From Syntrophotaleaceae bacterium (GTDB lineage: Bacteria; Desulfobacterota; Desulfuromonadia; Desulfuromonadales; Syntrophotaleaceae), in the NCBI GenBank assembly GCA_041390365.1, contig JAWKQB010000003.1, forward strand, positions 310,001 through 374,000: DNA of 64,000 nt, in the 5' to 3' direction. The notes under the pieces are model-generated. The model had not been told where the DNA came from and did no database searches. It saw only the letters and a list, made by a program, of their open reading frames with translations. The position numbers were made by a program, and so were the translations under genes. Shown in pieces: positions 7,334-15,559 of this stretch (its first letter is position 1; each line of letters starts with the position of its first letter).

Positions 7334-7741
7334 TCACGGCAGTTCAGGAAAGGGGCTGACGACTTTCCAGGAATTGTTTTCGAACAACCACTCCTGCTTC
7401 AGCTGAAAGGTTTTCACCACCGCGGAAGGCAGGCGGTAGTACTGGAGCACGGTTACCGTCTCCGCCCGCCGGTTCTCTTCGCTCAGATCCGCCGATGCCG
7501 GTTCCACGGCAACGAACCGCAGATCTTCACCTCCGGAGTACTTTTCCAGAAAAAGAGTTCGCTGCTCTACCGCCAGATGCCGCGCCGCGCCCTGGTAATC
7601 CTGCCAGCGAAGACGTTGGTTGAAATCGTCTCGGGCCGATAGAAACTTTTCCCCGGTTTGCAGGCCGGCCATACTGCAGGAGGCCAGAAAAACGACGCCA
7701 AGCAAAATGAGGTATACTCTTGCACTAGCCGTTTTCCACAT
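7334..7741 (-). CDS. Predicted lipoprotein, function unknown
   Basis: This protein of about 135 aa has a lipoprotein signal: a basic start, hydrophobic VYLILLGVVFLA, and the lipobox LASC (Cys near residue 22), so it should be lipid-anchored on the periplasmic side. The mature part is mostly charged and helical (FLSARDDFNQRLRWQDYQGA), then a beta-rich end (TVLQYYRLPSAVVKTFQLKQEW, about residues 93-114) finishing in WKVVSPFPEL. That fold resembles small NTF2/DUF4878-like lipoproteins, but I cannot assign a family. The ATG at 7741 is preferred over an upstream TTG at 7744 because it is 7 nt from GGAGAAAG. It is divergent from the glutaredoxin gene with only 32 bp between starts, so the two must share a regulatory region. 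Confidence 0.65.
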   Translation of the reverse strand: MWKTASARVYLILLGVVFLASCSMAGLQTGEKFLSARDDFNQRLRWQDYQGAARHLAVEQRTLFLEKYSGGEDLRFVAVEPASADLSEENRRAETVTVLQYYRLPSAVVKTFQLKQEWLFENNSWKVVSPFPELP

Positions 7742-7773
7742 CAACTTTCTCCTTTGCCGCTGATGGAGCCTTC

Positions 7774-8028
7774 ATGAGTAGAATCGAAATATACACCAAA
7801 AATTACTGTCCCTACTGCCGCCGTGCCAAAGAATTGCTGCAGGGTAGAAACATTGATTTTATCGAGTACGACGTGACGGACGATCCTGAGAAGGAAGAGG
7901 AAATGCGGCAACGCTCTGGCCGCCGCACGGTTCCCGAGATTTTCATCAACGACCGGTTGATCGGCGGCTGTGACGACCTGTTTGCGCTGGACCAAAGAGG
8001 CGATTTGGATGCCTTGTTGCAGGGATGA
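7774..8028 (+). CDS. grxC: Glutaredoxin 3
   Basis: This 84-aa protein has the dithiol active site CPYC at residues 12-15 after IEIYTKNY. The cis-proline loop RRTVPEIFIND (about 50-60) and the glutathione-binding GGCDDL (64-69) follow, matching GrxC in length and order. It reduces disulfides and mixed glutathione disulfides in the cytoplasm. The ATG at 7774 follows a weak purine tract (GATGGAG). It stands alone on the plus strand between divergent and convergent minus-strand genes. The 78 bp after its stop hold a short copy of a GGATATACAGGGTCAAGG-type repeat and no clear terminator. The assignment is secure; the physiological reductant is not visible here. Confidence 0.93.
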   Translation: MSRIEIYTKNYCPYCRRAKELLQGRNIDFIEYDVTDDPEKEEEMRQRSGRRTVPEIFINDRLIGGCDDLFALDQRGDLDALLQG

Positions 8029-8106
8029 TCACTGCCGGCCCTTGAAAAAATCAACTTGGTCCAAACGCTATTTATTTGAAAGAACAGGATATACAGGGTC
8101 AAGGCT

Positions 8107-9939
8107 TTAAGACCTTCGGCCTTTAATATACTGAAGCAACTCCAGTGCCAGTTCGATCTTGCCGAAAGGGGGCATCAGGGTATAACCCTTTGTCCGGCTG
8201 CCTCCGGCATCTATCAGTTCCCGGGCAATGGCCAAACCCTCCCTTATCCCCTCCATCCCGCTGGTCCCGCGCATGCGGCGGCGGATGTCGTCGGACAGGC
8301 GGATGCCCGGCACCTCGTTATGAAGAAACTCGGCATTGCGTTCGCTGACCAGAGGCATCAGTCCGACCAGCACCGGGATCTGCAGAGGGGCCAGCCGCTC
8401 CAGCATTTCCTCCATCACCTTCGGGGAAAAAACCGGCTGGGTCTCGACAAAACAGGCTCCGGCGGCAATCTTCTTCTCCAGTTTACGGATCTGCCCCTCG
8501 ATATCCTTGACATTGGGATTGAAGGCTGCCCCCGCCACAATCCCCGTCCTGCCTCCGATATCAGCACCAAGCAGAGTGGTTCCGCGGTTGAGAGCCTGCA
8601 GCAGCTCGAGAATCCCGATTGAATTGAGATCGAAAACGCTGGTCGCGCCACTCTCGCCTCCAATCGGTACGGGATCGCCGGTCACGGCCAGAACATTGCG
8701 AATGCCGAGCAGGTGGGCACCCATCAGGTCCGAATGCAGGCCGATCAGATTCCGGTCCCGGCCGGTCATATGGATAATCACCTCGATCCCCGTCCCTTCC
8801 TGGATCAGCCGCGCAAGAGCGATGTTGCCCATCCGGATGCGGGCCAGGGGATTTTCGGTCAGGCTGATGGCGTCGGCACCCGCTTTCGCCAAAGCCTGGG
8901 ACCCCTGCAGAACCTTACTGCAATCCAACCCTTTGGGGGGACCGATTTCGACGGTCACCACCGGCCTTTTCCCCCAGTTGTCGAGAAAGGATTTGGGTCT
9001 TTCCGCCGGCGGCGGAAAAGATCGGGGTGCGAGGAGGGGAGCGACTTCTGCCTGACGGACAGCGGGTTGCAGGTTGGCCAGAGCGGCCGCCAGATGTCGG
9101 ATATGACCGGGGGTGGTACCACAGCAGCCGCCGACCAGGGTCGCGCCGACCTGGACCAATTCTTGACCCATATGGGCAAAATATTCAGGCGTTGCCAGAT
9201 AGATGTAGCGGCCGTTAATAAACTGAGGGAATCCGGAATTGGCGAACCCCGCCAGAGGCAGTTGGGTGACACCGGCCATGCGCTTCAGAACGAGCAGCAA
9301 TTCCCTGGGCCCGGAACCGCAATTGGCGCCTACAGCATCGGCACCGGCGTCCTCCAGTCGCCGCGCGGCCTCTTCGGCCGTTATTCCATGCCGGGTTCGG
9401 CCGTCCTCAAAAAACGCCATCTGGGCGATGACCGGCAGGCTTAACTCCTTCGCCACCTGCAGGGCCGTTAACAGCTCTTCGAGTTCGGAAAAGGTTTCGA
9501 GCAGGAAAAGATCCACGCCCCCTTTCGCCAACCCTTCCATCTGCGCGCGAAACAGCTCGGCCCTTCGATCCACGGTTCCTTCGGCCGCCTCTCCCCGCGG
9601 CCTGAGCAAAGGCCCAACGGAACCGGCCACCAGCAGTTTGTCCCCGGCCTCGCCCCTGGCAAGCCGAGCCGCAGCCCGATTGACTTCTCGAACCTTTTTT
9701 TCAAGGCCGGCCGTTGCCAGGGCGGGAGCGTTTGCTGCAAAGCTGTTGGTTTCCAGCAGACGGGCTCCGGCCGCCACATAAGACCGATGGATCTCCGCAA
9801 CCAGTTCCGGACGAGTCAGATTGAGGGATTCGAAACGCACCTCCAGAGGCACACCGCGGCTGTAAAGCTGGGTCCCCATGGCTCCGTCGCCGACCAGGAC
9901 CTGTTCCCTGAGCATCTGCACTACATGTTTGGGGTTCAT
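8107..9939 (-). CDS. Bifunctional homocysteine S-methyltransferase / methylenetetrahydrofolate reductase
   Basis: This 610-aa fusion has two enzyme domains. Residues 1 to about 290 are a homocysteine S-methyltransferase: GDGAMGTQLYSRG near the start, and the zinc ligands Cys207 (GANCGSGP) plus Cys272 and Cys273 (GGCCGTTP). From about 325 (KRPVVTVEIGPPKG) to the end is a MetF-like TIM barrel with HMTGRDRN, AVTGDP and GAAFNP. Together they make methyl-THF and pass the methyl group to homocysteine, giving methionine, as in the YitJ family. The ATG at 9939 follows GAGGGAATG. It is the last gene of a long minus-strand array, 25 bp after the Nudix gene. No SAM riboswitch is visible in that short gap. 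Confidence 0.95.
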   Translation of the reverse strand: MNPKHVVQMLREQVLVGDGAMGTQLYSRGVPLEVRFESLNLTRPELVAEIHRSYVAAGARLLETNSFAANAPALATAGLEKKVREVNRAAARLARGEAGDKLLVAGSVGPLLRPRGEAAEGTVDRRAELFRAQMEGLAKGGVDLFLLETFSELEELLTALQVAKELSLPVIAQMAFFEDGRTRHGITAEEAARRLEDAGADAVGANCGSGPRELLLVLKRMAGVTQLPLAGFANSGFPQFINGRYIYLATPEYFAHMGQELVQVGATLVGGCCGTTPGHIRHLAAALANLQPAVRQAEVAPLLAPRSFPPPAERPKSFLDNWGKRPVVTVEIGPPKGLDCSKVLQGSQALAKAGADAISLTENPLARIRMGNIALARLIQEGTGIEVIIHMTGRDRNLIGLHSDLMGAHLLGIRNVLAVTGDPVPIGGESGATSVFDLNSIGILELLQALNRGTTLLGADIGGRTGIVAGAAFNPNVKDIEGQIRKLEKKIAAGACFVETQPVFSPKVMEEMLERLAPLQIPVLVGLMPLVSERNAEFLHNEVPGIRLSDDIRRRMRGTSGMEGIREGLAIARELIDAGGSRTKGYTLMPPFGKIELALELLQYIKGRRS

Positions 9940-9964
9940 ATTTCATTCCCTCTATCAGGACAAA

Positions 9965-10534
9965 TCAGAATCCGATGACCCCGATTCGTTGAAGGAACTG
10001 CCGGAGAATGGCAGCCGTTAAGCCCCAGATCTGATGATGGTCGATGGTGAAAAAGCCTACCGGATGGAGGCGTCCCTTGTGTTCCCAGTTTTCCATATGA
10101 AAGACAGCCGGATCGCAAAGGCGCTCCAGGGGAACTTCGATCACTTCGGCGATTTCACTGGGATTGGCGCGAAAGGGATAGGGCCAGGGGAGGGACCCGA
10201 CGAAGGGGGTGACATGATAGCCGTAAACCGACACGAAATCATCCAACCGCCCGAGAATACAAACATCGGCCGGTCGAATCCCCATCTCTTCCTCAGCCTC
10301 TCGCAGAGCGGTTTCCTCCAGGCTGGCATCGCCTTCGTCCTGGCGCCCTCCGGGAAAGGAAATTTCCCCGGCATGGTCCGGCAGATGGTCTGTTCGCAGG
10401 GTAAAGAGCAGGACCTCCTGGTCCTTTTTCCAGTAGAGAGGCACAAGCACCGCTGCCGGACGCAGAACTCCTCGGTCAATGACTCGAGGGGGATGATCTG
10501 CCAGGGCGGCTTGAATGACAACCGGGTCCAGCAT
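9965..10534 (-). CDS. Nudix hydrolase, CoA pyrophosphatase-like
   Basis: This 189-aa protein holds a complete Nudix box (about residues 61-83): G(x5)E(x7)REAEEEMGI, preceded by the CoA-pyrophosphatase signature region AGEISFPGG. This group (NudL-like) cleaves CoA and its derivatives to 4'-phosphopantetheine and 3',5'-ADP using Mg/Mn held by the Nudix Glu residues. FTLRTDHLPDHAGE before the box and YHVTPFVG after it also fit. Its start codon overlaps the stop of rpe by one base (TGATG), so the two are translationally coupled. The general class is certain; preference for CoA over other nucleotides is from family resemblance. Confidence 0.88.
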   Translation of the reverse strand: MLDPVVIQAALADHPPRVIDRGVLRPAAVLVPLYWKKDQEVLLFTLRTDHLPDHAGEISFPGGRQDEGDASLEETALREAEEEMGIRPADVCILGRLDDFVSVYGYHVTPFVGSLPWPYPFRANPSEIAEVIEVPLERLCDPAVFHMENWEHKGRLHPVGFFTIDHHQIWGLTAAILRQFLQRIGVIGF

Positions 10535-11199
10535 CAGGCGGAATGGCCGGCAGCCCGGTCCCGCAGGGCCGTAATGGTGGCACGATAATCGGAAGTACCG
10601 AAAACGGCACTGCCGGCAACAAAAACATCGGCGCCCGCCGCGGCAATTGCCCGGATATTGTCCAGTTTCACACCGCCGTCCACCTCCAGCTCCACAGACA
10701 GACCGCGCCGATCGATCATTTTTCTCAGGGCTTCGATCTTCGCCAGACAGGCCGGAATGAAGGTCTGCCCGCCGAAACCGGGGTTGACCGACATCACCAG
10801 CACGAGATCCAGATCCTCGAGAATCACGTCCAGGATGGATACGGAGGTGGCGGGATTAATGGAAACTCCGGCCTTTCGTCCATGACTTTTGATCAGTTGC
10901 ACGGTCCGGTGAAGGTGATGGACCGCCTCGCCGTGAACAGTGATGATGTCGGCTCCCGCCCGGGCGAATTCGGGAATGTAGAGATCGGGATTTTCGATCA
11001 TCAGGTGGACATCGAGAGGCAGGTCCGTTACCCGCCGGGCGGCCTCGACCACCAACGGTCCGATGGTGATATTGGGAACGAAGTGGCCATCCATGACATC
11101 GACATGGACGTAATCGGCGCCGCCGGCAGCAATGGCCTCGATTTCCTGGCCCAGGCAGGCAAAGTCGGCGGAGAGAATGGAAGGGGCGATTTTGATCAT
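10534..11199 (-). CDS. rpe: Ribulose-phosphate 3-epimerase
   Basis: This 221-aa TIM-barrel enzyme interconverts ribulose-5-phosphate and xylulose-5-phosphate in the pentose phosphate pathway. Landmarks in order are IAPSILSADFACLG (residues 4-17), HVDVMDGHFVPNITIGP (the metal-binding His and Asp), LPLDVHLMIENP, MSVNPGFGGQTFIP and LEVDGGV with the second catalytic Asp. The length matches the family. The ATG at 11199 follows GGAGCAGAG. It is coupled to the Nudix gene downstream. Upstream are 288 bp of spacer with a long imperfect inverted repeat, then rsmB on the same strand. Confidence 0.96.
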   Translation of the reverse strand: MIKIAPSILSADFACLGQEIEAIAAGGADYVHVDVMDGHFVPNITIGPLVVEAARRVTDLPLDVHLMIENPDLYIPEFARAGADIITVHGEAVHHLHRTVQLIKSHGRKAGVSINPATSVSILDVILEDLDLVLVMSVNPGFGGQTFIPACLAKIEALRKMIDRRGLSVELEVDGGVKLDNIRAIAAAGADVFVAGSAVFGTSDYRATITALRDRAAGHSA

Positions 11200-11295
11200 T
11201 TACTCTGCTCCAATGCACAGGTCTTTGGGGATCCTGCTGATTGCCTAATTAAGAATTGAATCGAAGGACAAAAAGACTACAGGCAAACCTGTAAT

Positions 11296-11396
11296 TTAAC
11301 AAGGGATGGGCAGGATATTCAGGATAAAGGCTTCAATCCAAAGTCTTTGGGGTTTTATCCTGTCCATCCTGCATATCCCTGTTCATTCAGCCTTTT
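11296..11396. repeat. Imperfect inverted repeat of GGACAGGAT/GGATATGCAGG type
   Basis: The left arm (about 11301-11330) carries AGGGATGGGCAGGATATTC and AGGATAAAGGCTT. The right arm (about 11345-11385) carries TTTTATCCTGTCCATCCTG and CATATCCCT, its approximate reverse complement. A partial copy (ACAGGATATACAGGGTCAAGG) lies at 8084-8104. Both sit in spacers of the minus-strand array. This looks like a dispersed intergenic repeat. The rest of 11200-11487 is an AT-rich T-tract with no visible gene. Confidence 0.5.
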
Positions 11397-11487
11397 GGGT
11401 TTGTTGTTTCTTCTTTTCCAAAAAATTGCCAGTTTTTTGATTTTTACCAGATTTGCCCGCGCCGCCCCAGCAAAAAAATGGTCGCAC

Positions 11488-12840
11488 TCAATTCCGCCGA
11501 AAGGAGACGGCATAGAAGGCATCCATGCCGTGATGCCGGTGGGGAAACGTCCGTAATGCGCCCTGCTCGTCGAAAAGTTCCTGCCATGACTGCGGTGCCT
11601 GCTCCCGCAGATCCTCCCGGCTGAATTCACCGTGGCCGGACAAAAACCTTTCGGCGACAACAGTGGTTTCTTCCTGTGCCAGGGTGCATACGGAGTAGAA
11701 CAGGCGTCCTCCCAGGCGCACCAGCGGTGCAACCCGATCCAGCAGCATCGACTGCCGCTCGCTGTTGGTCCGCAGATCGTCAGGCGTGCGCCGCCAGCGG
11801 CTCTCGGGATTTCGACGCAGTACGCCGAGCCCGCTGCAGGGGGCGTCGACCAGGACCCGGTCAAAACTGTCCGGTACGAGAAAAGCGGACGGCGAGGTCA
11901 CGTCCCAGGTTCGACAGGCGATACCCGAAAGACCGAGCCGTCGGGCCCCCTGCTCGACCAAAGCCAACCGCTCGGCATCGATATCCAAAGCGAGGATTTC
12001 GGCCCGATTATCCGCCAGAGCTGCAAGATGAGTGGTCTTGCCTCCAGGCGCCGCGCAACAGTCGAGCAGCCTTTCCCCAGCCTTTGGAGCGATCAGGCAG
12101 GCCATCAGCATGCTTGCTTCATCCTGCACCTGATACCATCCCTCCCGGTCTCCGGGCAGGCGGCGGCCGGGACCCTCAGCGACGATGACCCCTTCGGCAA
12201 CATAAGCGGTCGCTTCAGCCCGGTAGCCCGCCTCCTGCAAAGCTGCAAGAAAGGCCTCACGGGTCGTTTTTTGGGTATTCACCCGCACGGTGAAGGGAGC
12301 CTGCTTCAACATTGCTTCGGCCAGAGCCAGAGCTTCTGTACAGCCGTACTGATCGAGCCATTGCCCCGCCAGCCAATTTGGGAGGGACAAAACCCGCTGC
12401 AGGTAAGCCCGAGGATCAGAGTTGCGGTCCGGCCAGGGGATGGCGTCGATACCGCGGATCAGGGCTCGCAATATGCCGTTGATAAAACCGGTTACCCTGG
12501 CCAGGCCCAGGCGGCGGGCAAGCTCCACCGTTTCGTGCACTGCCGCACGTTGAGGTATCCGGTCGAGCAACAGAAGCTGGTAACCGCCGAGGCGCAGCAG
12601 TTGCACCACGGCTGGTTCGATTCGGGTCAAAGGCTGCCGGCAGAAACAGGAAAGCGCGTAATCGAGGCGGCCGCGGTAGCGCAGAACGCCGTAGACCAGT
12701 TCCGTGAGCAGCCTCCGGTCACGATCATCCATATGAGGGTTGGCGGCAAGTACGGCATCGAGAGCCTGGTCGGAAAAAGCTCCATCCTCGACCTCGGTTA
12801 AAATCTCAAAGGCCAGCCTGCGAACATCGGTTTTTTTCAA
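11488..12840 (-). CDS. rsmB: 16S rRNA (cytosine-967 C5)-methyltransferase
   Basis: This 450-aa protein joins an N-terminal NusB-like RNA-binding domain (about 1-140, RRLAFEILTEVEDGAFSDQAL and VTGFINGILRAL) to an m5C methyltransferase domain. The SAM site is LLDCCAAPGGKTTHLA (about 260-275); LALDIDAERL is the adenosine-binding acidic loop. The catalytic motifs are VLVDAPCSGLGVLRRNPE and YSVCTLAQEET, whose Cys residues are the release and nucleophile cysteines. It methylates C967 of 16S rRNA. Translation starts at a TTG at 12840 behind AGGGGTAGG. It is followed by the rpe-Nudix pair. A family-A palindrome (12858-12896) sits directly upstream of its ribosome-binding site. Confidence 0.95.
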   Translation of the reverse strand: MKKTDVRRLAFEILTEVEDGAFSDQALDAVLAANPHMDDRDRRLLTELVYGVLRYRGRLDYALSCFCRQPLTRIEPAVVQLLRLGGYQLLLLDRIPQRAAVHETVELARRLGLARVTGFINGILRALIRGIDAIPWPDRNSDPRAYLQRVLSLPNWLAGQWLDQYGCTEALALAEAMLKQAPFTVRVNTQKTTREAFLAALQEAGYRAEATAYVAEGVIVAEGPGRRLPGDREGWYQVQDEASMLMACLIAPKAGERLLDCCAAPGGKTTHLAALADNRAEILALDIDAERLALVEQGARRLGLSGIACRTWDVTSPSAFLVPDSFDRVLVDAPCSGLGVLRRNPESRWRRTPDDLRTNSERQSMLLDRVAPLVRLGGRLFYSVCTLAQEETTVVAERFLSGHGEFSREDLREQAPQSWQELFDEQGALRTFPHRHHGMDAFYAVSFRRN

Positions 12841-12857
12841 AAGCCTACCCCTAAAAA

Positions 12858-12900
12858 ATGAGACCTATAGGTCCAATGGGTCCCATAGGACCTATAAACA
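12858..12900. repeat. Palindromic repeat, family A (GGACCTATAGG type), copy 1
   Basis: Arms TATAGGTCC (12866-12874) and GGACCTATA (12888-12896) are perfectly complementary, with GGTCCCAT-like half-units in between. It is related in sequence to copies at 27352-27391 and 54257-54280. It lies between htpX and rsmB, just upstream of the rsmB ribosome-binding site. Confidence 0.7.
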
Positions 12901-12905
12901 CAACA

Positions 12906-12929
12906 CGGGGGCATGATGACATGCCCCCG
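12906..12929 (-). terminator. Hairpin after htpX
   Basis: CGGGGGCATG (12906-12915) and CATGCCCCCG (12920-12929) form a perfect 10-bp stem with a 4-nt loop, 33 bp past the htpX stop. No strong T-run follows on the minus strand, so it may stabilise or attenuate the transcript instead of ending it fully. Confidence 0.45.
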
Positions 12930-12961
12930 CTGATGGTATTTGAGCCCTGTGCGGCAGGCGC

Positions 12962-13801
12962 TCAGCCTATGGTCATACTTTCCAAGCGACGAATCCGCTC
13001 GGCCATCGGCGGATGCGTGGAAAACAGACTGGTCAGCCCTCCCCCTCGCAGGGGGTTGACGATAAACATATGAGCCGTGGCTTCATTGACCCTTGGCATC
13101 GGATGCCGTGAGTTGGCCGCATCCAGTTTCCGCAGGGCGCTGGAGAGATAGAACGGGTTGCCGCAAAGTCTGGCGCCTGCCCGGTCGGCCTCGTATTCCC
13201 GGGAGCGGGATATGGCCATCTGCACCAGCATGGCTGCCAGCGGTGCGAAGATGATCAACAACAGCATTCCGATGGGATTGCCGTCGTCATCGTCCCGCCC
13301 TCCAAAACCGCCGAAAATAGCCGCCCACTGAGCCATGTGCGCCAGGTAGGAAATGGCCCCGGCGATGGTTGCGGCGATCGAGCCGATCAGGATGTCCCGG
13401 TGTTTGACATGGCTCATTTCATGGGCCATGACTCCCATCAGCTCTTCGCGGCTGAGAATCTGCAAAATCCCCTCGGTGGCAGCAACAGCGGCGTGCTGGG
13501 GGTTGCGTCCAGTGGCAAAGGCGTTTGGAGTGGTCTGGGGCAGCATGTAGACGCGGGGCATGGGCAGGGCGTTGCGCTGGCAAATCTCCCGCACGACCTC
13601 GTAAAGCGGACCGCTTTCCACCTGCCGTCCCCGATACATCCGGATCACGATTTTATCCGAAAACCAGTAGGAGCCCAGATTCATCACTCCGGCCAAAATC
13701 AGGGCGATCAAAGCCCCATTCTGTCCACCTATCATTCCTCCGGCCCAAACCAGAAGAAGGGTCAGGACCGTCATCAGCAGAATCGTTCGAAACAGGTTCA
13801 T
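12962..13801 (-). CDS. htpX: Zinc metalloprotease HtpX
   Basis: This 279-aa inner-membrane protease of family M48B has two N-terminal membrane segments (ILLMTVLTLLLVWAGGMI and ALIALILAGVMNLGSYWF). The zinc-binding motif is HEMSH, in VMAHEMSHVKHRD near residue 128. Two more membrane stretches follow, then the third ligand region SREYEADRAGARLCG. The C-terminal substrate part ends in LFSTHPPMAERIRRL. HtpX degrades misfolded membrane proteins alongside FtsH. The start follows a very good GGAGGAG. It sits 29 bp after the DUF116 gene on the same strand. Length and motifs match the family, so the call is secure. Confidence 0.96.
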   Translation of the reverse strand: MNLFRTILLMTVLTLLLVWAGGMIGGQNGALIALILAGVMNLGSYWFSDKIVIRMYRGRQVESGPLYEVVREICQRNALPMPRVYMLPQTTPNAFATGRNPQHAAVAATEGILQILSREELMGVMAHEMSHVKHRDILIGSIAATIAGAISYLAHMAQWAAIFGGFGGRDDDDGNPIGMLLLIIFAPLAAMLVQMAISRSREYEADRAGARLCGNPFYLSSALRKLDAANSRHPMPRVNEATAHMFIVNPLRGGGLTSLFSTHPPMAERIRRLESMTIG

Positions 13802-13830
13802 GGGTTTGCAACTCCTCCAGGAGTATCTTT

Positions 13831-14610
13831 TCAGGAAATGACGTGCTCATCGAGGGCCTTGCGAACATCAGCAAGGTCGATATGGGTATTATAGCAGGGA
13901 CCTGCGGGGCGCTGGTTGAAAACACCGATCACCGGCAGGGGATAGGCATCGCGGATGCCCGCCGTCAGGTCCCTTTCGCAGGCCACCGCCAGCACGAAGC
14001 GGGGCCGTTTTTCCGTCAAAATCTTGCGCGCAAGGGTTCCTCCGGTGGCAACGGCAATGGAGATACCCCGTTCCTTGGCCAGTTCCGCCAATCCCCCGAT
14101 GCAGCATTTGCCGCAGCGTATACATTTTTCGATGTCTCCGGTAACCTTGATCGGACAATCATGCAGTTGCAGGCAATGGGGCAGCAGGATGATGGCCTGG
14201 CTGGCCGGGACACGCAAGCCGCGTCCCCGTACCAGCTTGTTGTTCAAGGAAATAAAGGAACGCTGCAGGGAATCCCGATCCACACCCAGGACCTGCCCTA
14301 TGCCAATGATAGCGGGCAGCAGATATTTAATGGCCAGGCCGCGAAGGCGCCTGGAAAAGAAAAGGTCTTTGCCGCTGACCAGAGTCAGGCCCAACAGCAG
14401 CAGAACGGTGAGGATAGCAATGACGCCGACCCCCAGCAGTATGCCAAACCAGCGGGGCAGCTGGGGATGAATATTGGCCAGCCCTATGCTCGGAACCCAC
14501 CAGACAAAAAAGGACAGTAGCAGCAGCAGCAATCCGATAATGGCCAGGACCCCGAGAAAAACCGCCTGCGAAGATCCGTAAGCCTTCTCAGTACAACAGG
14601 CGTTACTCAC
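13831..14610 (-). CDS. DUF116 membrane-anchored Cys-rich protein
   Basis: This protein of about 259 aa starts at a GTG at 14610, within TGATGTG at the fmt stop and 8 nt after GGGAG; a longer frame runs inside fmt and is not used. Two membrane segments come first (AVFLGVLAIIGLLLLLLSFF and ILLGVGVIAILTVLLLLGLT). The cytoplasmic DUF116 domain begins at about residue 110 (PASQAIILLPHCLQLHDCP) and carries the Cys cluster CIRCGKCC, followed by VLAVACERDL and PAGPCYNTHIDL. The cysteines could bind an iron-sulfur cluster or zinc. DUF116 genes commonly follow fmt in Desulfuromonadales and Clostridia; their function is not established. Confidence 0.85.
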   Translation of the reverse strand: MSNACCTEKAYGSSQAVFLGVLAIIGLLLLLLSFFVWWVPSIGLANIHPQLPRWFGILLGVGVIAILTVLLLLGLTLVSGKDLFFSRRLRGLAIKYLLPAIIGIGQVLGVDRDSLQRSFISLNNKLVRGRGLRVPASQAIILLPHCLQLHDCPIKVTGDIEKCIRCGKCCIGGLAELAKERGISIAVATGGTLARKILTEKRPRFVLAVACERDLTAGIRDAYPLPVIGVFNQRPAGPCYNTHIDLADVRKALDEHVIS

Positions 14611-14611
14611 A

Positions 14612-15559
14612 TCAATCTCCCAGGCGGATGCCCGCCGGCAGGGGCCGACCGCGAAGAAAGTCGGCGACAGACAAACGTTTTTTCCCCGGAAGCTGAAGTT
14701 CCCGGACCCGCAGAACACCTTGGCCGCAGGCGATTCGGATCCCGTCCGGCCCGGCTTCCTGGATTGTTCCAGGGGCACCTCCCGAACCGTTTTCCACCGA
14801 GGTGCCGCTAATTTTCAACATTTCACCCTGCAGATAGGTAAAGGCCCCGGGCCAGGGATTCAGTCCCCGCACCAGATTGTGCAGTGAGCGGGCATCCTGT
14901 TCCCAGTCCACCAGCCCGTCTTCTTTTTTCAGCATGGGCGCGTAGGAGCTGAGCCGGTCATCCTGCGGCTCCCTGGTCAATTTACCGGCGACAAGCCGCT
15001 GCAGTGTTTCTTCCATGGCTTCCCGGCCCAGCAGCGCCAGGCGGTCGTGCAGTTCACCGGCGGTTTCATCAGGGCCGATCTCAGTGGCCCGCTTGACCAG
15101 AATGTCTCCAGTATCAAGGCCCACATCCATCAACATGGTGGTGACTCCGGTAACCTGTTCCCCGTCCATCACCGCCTTGTTGATCGGCGCAGCTCCGCGA
15201 TAACGGGGCAGCAGGGAGGCATGCACGTTGATGCAGCCGAAGCGGGGGATCTCCAGGACGCTTTTCGGCAGGATCTGCCCATAAGCCACCACCACGATCA
15301 GATCTGGAGAAATCTGCCGCAGCTCCTCGATCACTGCCGGGTCGCGCAGACGTCCCGGCTGATGCACGGGAATGCCGAGCCTGCAGGCCAGTTCCTTGAC
15401 CGGAGGTGCCGTCAGCTTTTTTCCCCGGCCACTCGGGCGGTCAGGCTGGGTGTAGACAGCGCAGACAGAAACGCCCGCCTCTACGAGGCCCTCAAGGGTA
15501 GGCAGCGCAAAATCCGGCGTGCCCATGAACACGGTACGTAACCCCTCCGGCCTGATCAA
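14612..15559 (-). CDS. fmt: Methionyl-tRNA formyltransferase
   Basis: This 315-aa enzyme formylates initiator Met-tRNA using 10-formyl-THF. Visible landmarks are VFMGTPDFALPTLEGL at the N-terminus, YTQPDRPSGRGKKLTAPPVK, the formyl-transfer region GCINVHASLLPRYRGAAPI with the catalytic Asn and His, and the Asp of LMDVGLDTGDIL. The C-terminal OB-like tRNA-binding domain ends near FLRGRPLPAG. The start is a TTG at 15559 that overlaps the def stop (TTGA) and is 9 nt behind AGGAGGAGC. It forms the classic def-fmt pair and is coupled to the DUF116 gene after it. Confidence 0.97.
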   Translation of the reverse strand: MIRPEGLRTVFMGTPDFALPTLEGLVEAGVSVCAVYTQPDRPSGRGKKLTAPPVKELACRLGIPVHQPGRLRDPAVIEELRQISPDLIVVVAYGQILPKSVLEIPRFGCINVHASLLPRYRGAAPINKAVMDGEQVTGVTTMLMDVGLDTGDILVKRATEIGPDETAGELHDRLALLGREAMEETLQRLVAGKLTREPQDDRLSSYAPMLKKEDGLVDWEQDARSLHNLVRGLNPWPGAFTYLQGEMLKISGTSVENGSGGAPGTIQEAGPDGIRIACGQGVLRVRELQLPGKKRLSVADFLRGRPLPAGIRLGD

